A stretch of DNA of 7,052 bases from Clostridiaceae bacterium. Lineage in GTDB: Bacteria > Bacillota > Clostridia > Saccharofermentanales > DTU023. A program made the translations under genes and the position numbers. The DNA is taken from positions 1-7,052 of the forward strand of contig JAAYEX010000058.1 of NCBI GenBank assembly GCA_012728535.1. The letters are read 5' to 3'. Position 1 is the stretch's first letter. Each line of letters opens with the position of its first letter. The notes beneath the pieces were generated by a model. That model ran no database searches. It saw only the letters and a list, made by a program, of their open reading frames with translations, and had not been told where the DNA came from. Shown here piece by piece: positions 6,156 through 7,052 of the stretch.

Positions 6156-6806
6156 ATGACAAAAGAACGATTTACAGTTTATGCAATTCGCCATGGTTTA
6201 ACTCATCGAAACCTCAATCATGAGATTCTGGGATCAAAACTCTGTAGTGAACTCCTCGATGAAAGTGTAGCTTTAATCAAAGGGCGAGAAGAAAGAGGGA
6301 TCGTTCCGAAAGTCAGCAGCTTATGGTGTTCGCCACTGATGAGGGCAGTAACTACTGCAAAACTTTATTTCCCCGGCATGGATATAGAGTTAAAAGACTC
6401 TCTGGCAGAGCGTGACTTTGGCGAGTGGGATGGCCGGCCGGTAGCCGAGCTTAAGACTGAGTCTGAATTTATTATTTTCGCGGAGACGAACGGACGTACC
6501 AGGCCACCCGGCGGTGAAACCTACGATGATTATCAGGAACGGATGAAGCGCACCATAACTGATATAAAGTCTTTGGCGCAAAAAAGCCCCGATTCTTTCC
6601 CGTTGGCAATGATTTTTCACACCGGACCCATCAGATCATTGTCTGAGTATCTTCTTCCGGAAGACCATGCATTATTTCGTTATCTCTCTCCTGGAGCGGG
6701 TGGATTAAAATTTGACTTTACTCTAGACCCGTTTACTGTCATTAAGGCAAGTGAGCTGTTTACAGATGATACTCCAATTGAGAAGACTCCATTATGGCAG
6801 GATTGA
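6156..6806 (+). CDS. Histidine phosphatase (phosphoglycerate mutase-like) family protein
   Basis: The 216-residue protein has the core of the branch-1 histidine phosphatases: the RHG motif at 12-14, where H13 would carry the phosphate, followed by T16 and N19; CSPLMRA at 58-64 with the phosphate-binding R63; AERDFGEWDG at 84-93 with the likely acid E85; PPGGETYDDY around 117-126; and the second histidine H155 in FHTGPIR. All four expected pocket residues are present, so it should be active. Members include cofactor-dependent phosphoglycerate mutase, alpha-ribazole phosphatase (CobC) and broad or phosphoserine phosphatases; the sequence looks more phosphatase-like than mutase-like by length, since dPGMs are usually longer. 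It follows the operon terminator by about 40 bases, with its own strong ribosome binding site, so it is probably expressed separately. No pathway link is certain; removing phosphate from a sugar or corrinoid precursor would be plausible. Confidence 0.85.
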   Translation: MTKERFTVYAIRHGLTHRNLNHEILGSKLCSELLDESVALIKGREERGIVPKVSSLWCSPLMRAVTTAKLYFPGMDIELKDSLAERDFGEWDGRPVAELKTESEFIIFAETNGRTRPPGGETYDDYQERMKRTITDIKSLAQKSPDSFPLAMIFHTGPIRSLSEYLLPEDHALFRYLSPGAGGLKFDFTLDPFTVIKASELFTDDTPIEKTPLWQD

Positions 6807-7052
6807 GGAGAGTAGCTGGTCAGAATCGTCTGTTTCCAGCCAGGCCAGCAGCAGGTCGACAACGCCCCCGTAGCTCTTTACGCCCTCTGTTTCACGGTTG
6901 GCTTTGAGATAGGCATCGTTTATTTGTGTTGATACCTCGGCAACCGGTGTTTCATAAGCTTCCCAATAAATGTATTCACTTTCCAAATCACGTGCGATAG
7001 CCTCAGTCACAGTATCCGTATATGCCTGACTCCAACGCTCACGGTCTTCAGC
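6792..7052 (-). CDS. C-terminal end of an unrecognised protein (partial)
   Basis: A minus-strand frame is open from the right edge of the window to a TAA at 6792-6794, giving the last 86 residues of a longer protein. An in-frame GTG at 7010 could be read as a start, but the frame stays open upstream of it (14 more sense codons to the edge) so the gene most likely begins outside the window. The segment is acidic and looks mostly helical, with aromatic-rich EYIYWEAYE and a hydrophobic VVDLLLAWLE near the end; no signal, metal or catalytic motif is visible. Codon use looks like ordinary coding sequence for this window. It converges on the histidine phosphatase gene, overlapping its last 15 bases. 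I do not recognise the family. Confidence 0.7.
   Translation of the reverse strand, partial: AEDRERWSQAYTDTVTEAIARDLESEYIYWEAYETPVAEVSTQINDAYLKANRETEGVKSYGGVVDLLLAWLETDDSDQLLSSILP

Noticed and set aside
1..7052. CRISPR array, tRNA, rRNA, insertion sequence or attachment site
   Set aside because: No regularly spaced repeats, cloverleaf-like segments, transposase-like frames or flanking direct repeats were seen.

Overview
The window looks like a piece of an anaerobic, amino-acid-fermenting bacterium, most likely a clostridial Bacillota or a similar Gram-positive-type anaerobe. Reasons: mid-range GC by eye, strong purine-rich Shine-Dalgarno sites, short intergenic gaps, and a first gene that is the C-terminal part of a glycine/sarcosine/betaine reductase component B proprotein (GrdE/GrdG/GrdI type). 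The taxon is an inference; no marker gene here settles it.

Layout. 2-445 (+): C-terminal part of the reductase subunit, followed by an intrinsic terminator (455-497) that sits directly against the ribosome binding site of the next gene. 511-6030 (+): five co-directional genes that look like one catabolic unit: an iron-type alcohol dehydrogenase (511-1683), a zinc-type MDR alcohol/polyol dehydrogenase (1783-2823), an APC-family amino acid/amine permease (2900-4264), a riboflavin-kinase-like protein with a decayed adenylyltransferase half (4346-5245), and a DhnA/LsrF-type class I aldolase (5242-6030) that overlaps it by four bases. The unit closes with a long hairpin terminator (6072-6113). 6156-6806 (+): a histidine-phosphatase-family protein, apparently a separate transcription unit. 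6792-7052 (-): the C-terminal end of an unrecognised protein on the opposite strand, overlapping the phosphatase gene tail to tail by 15 bases and running off the window.

How the genes may work together (inference). The permease would import an amino acid or amine, the reductase would split its C-N bond reductively, and the dehydrogenase pair, kinase-like protein and aldolase would process the carbon skeleton. If the kinase-like protein phosphorylates something other than riboflavin, the set dehydrogenase - kinase - Schiff-base aldolase - second dehydrogenase reads like a phosphorylated-intermediate pathway ending in an aldehyde that is reduced to an alcohol. No such pathway can be named from the sequence. 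The riboflavin kinase paralogue fused translationally to the aldolase is the most unusual feature. Most intergenic gaps inside the unit carry a hairpin, including a perfect 15-bp stem at 4287-4320 without a U-tract.
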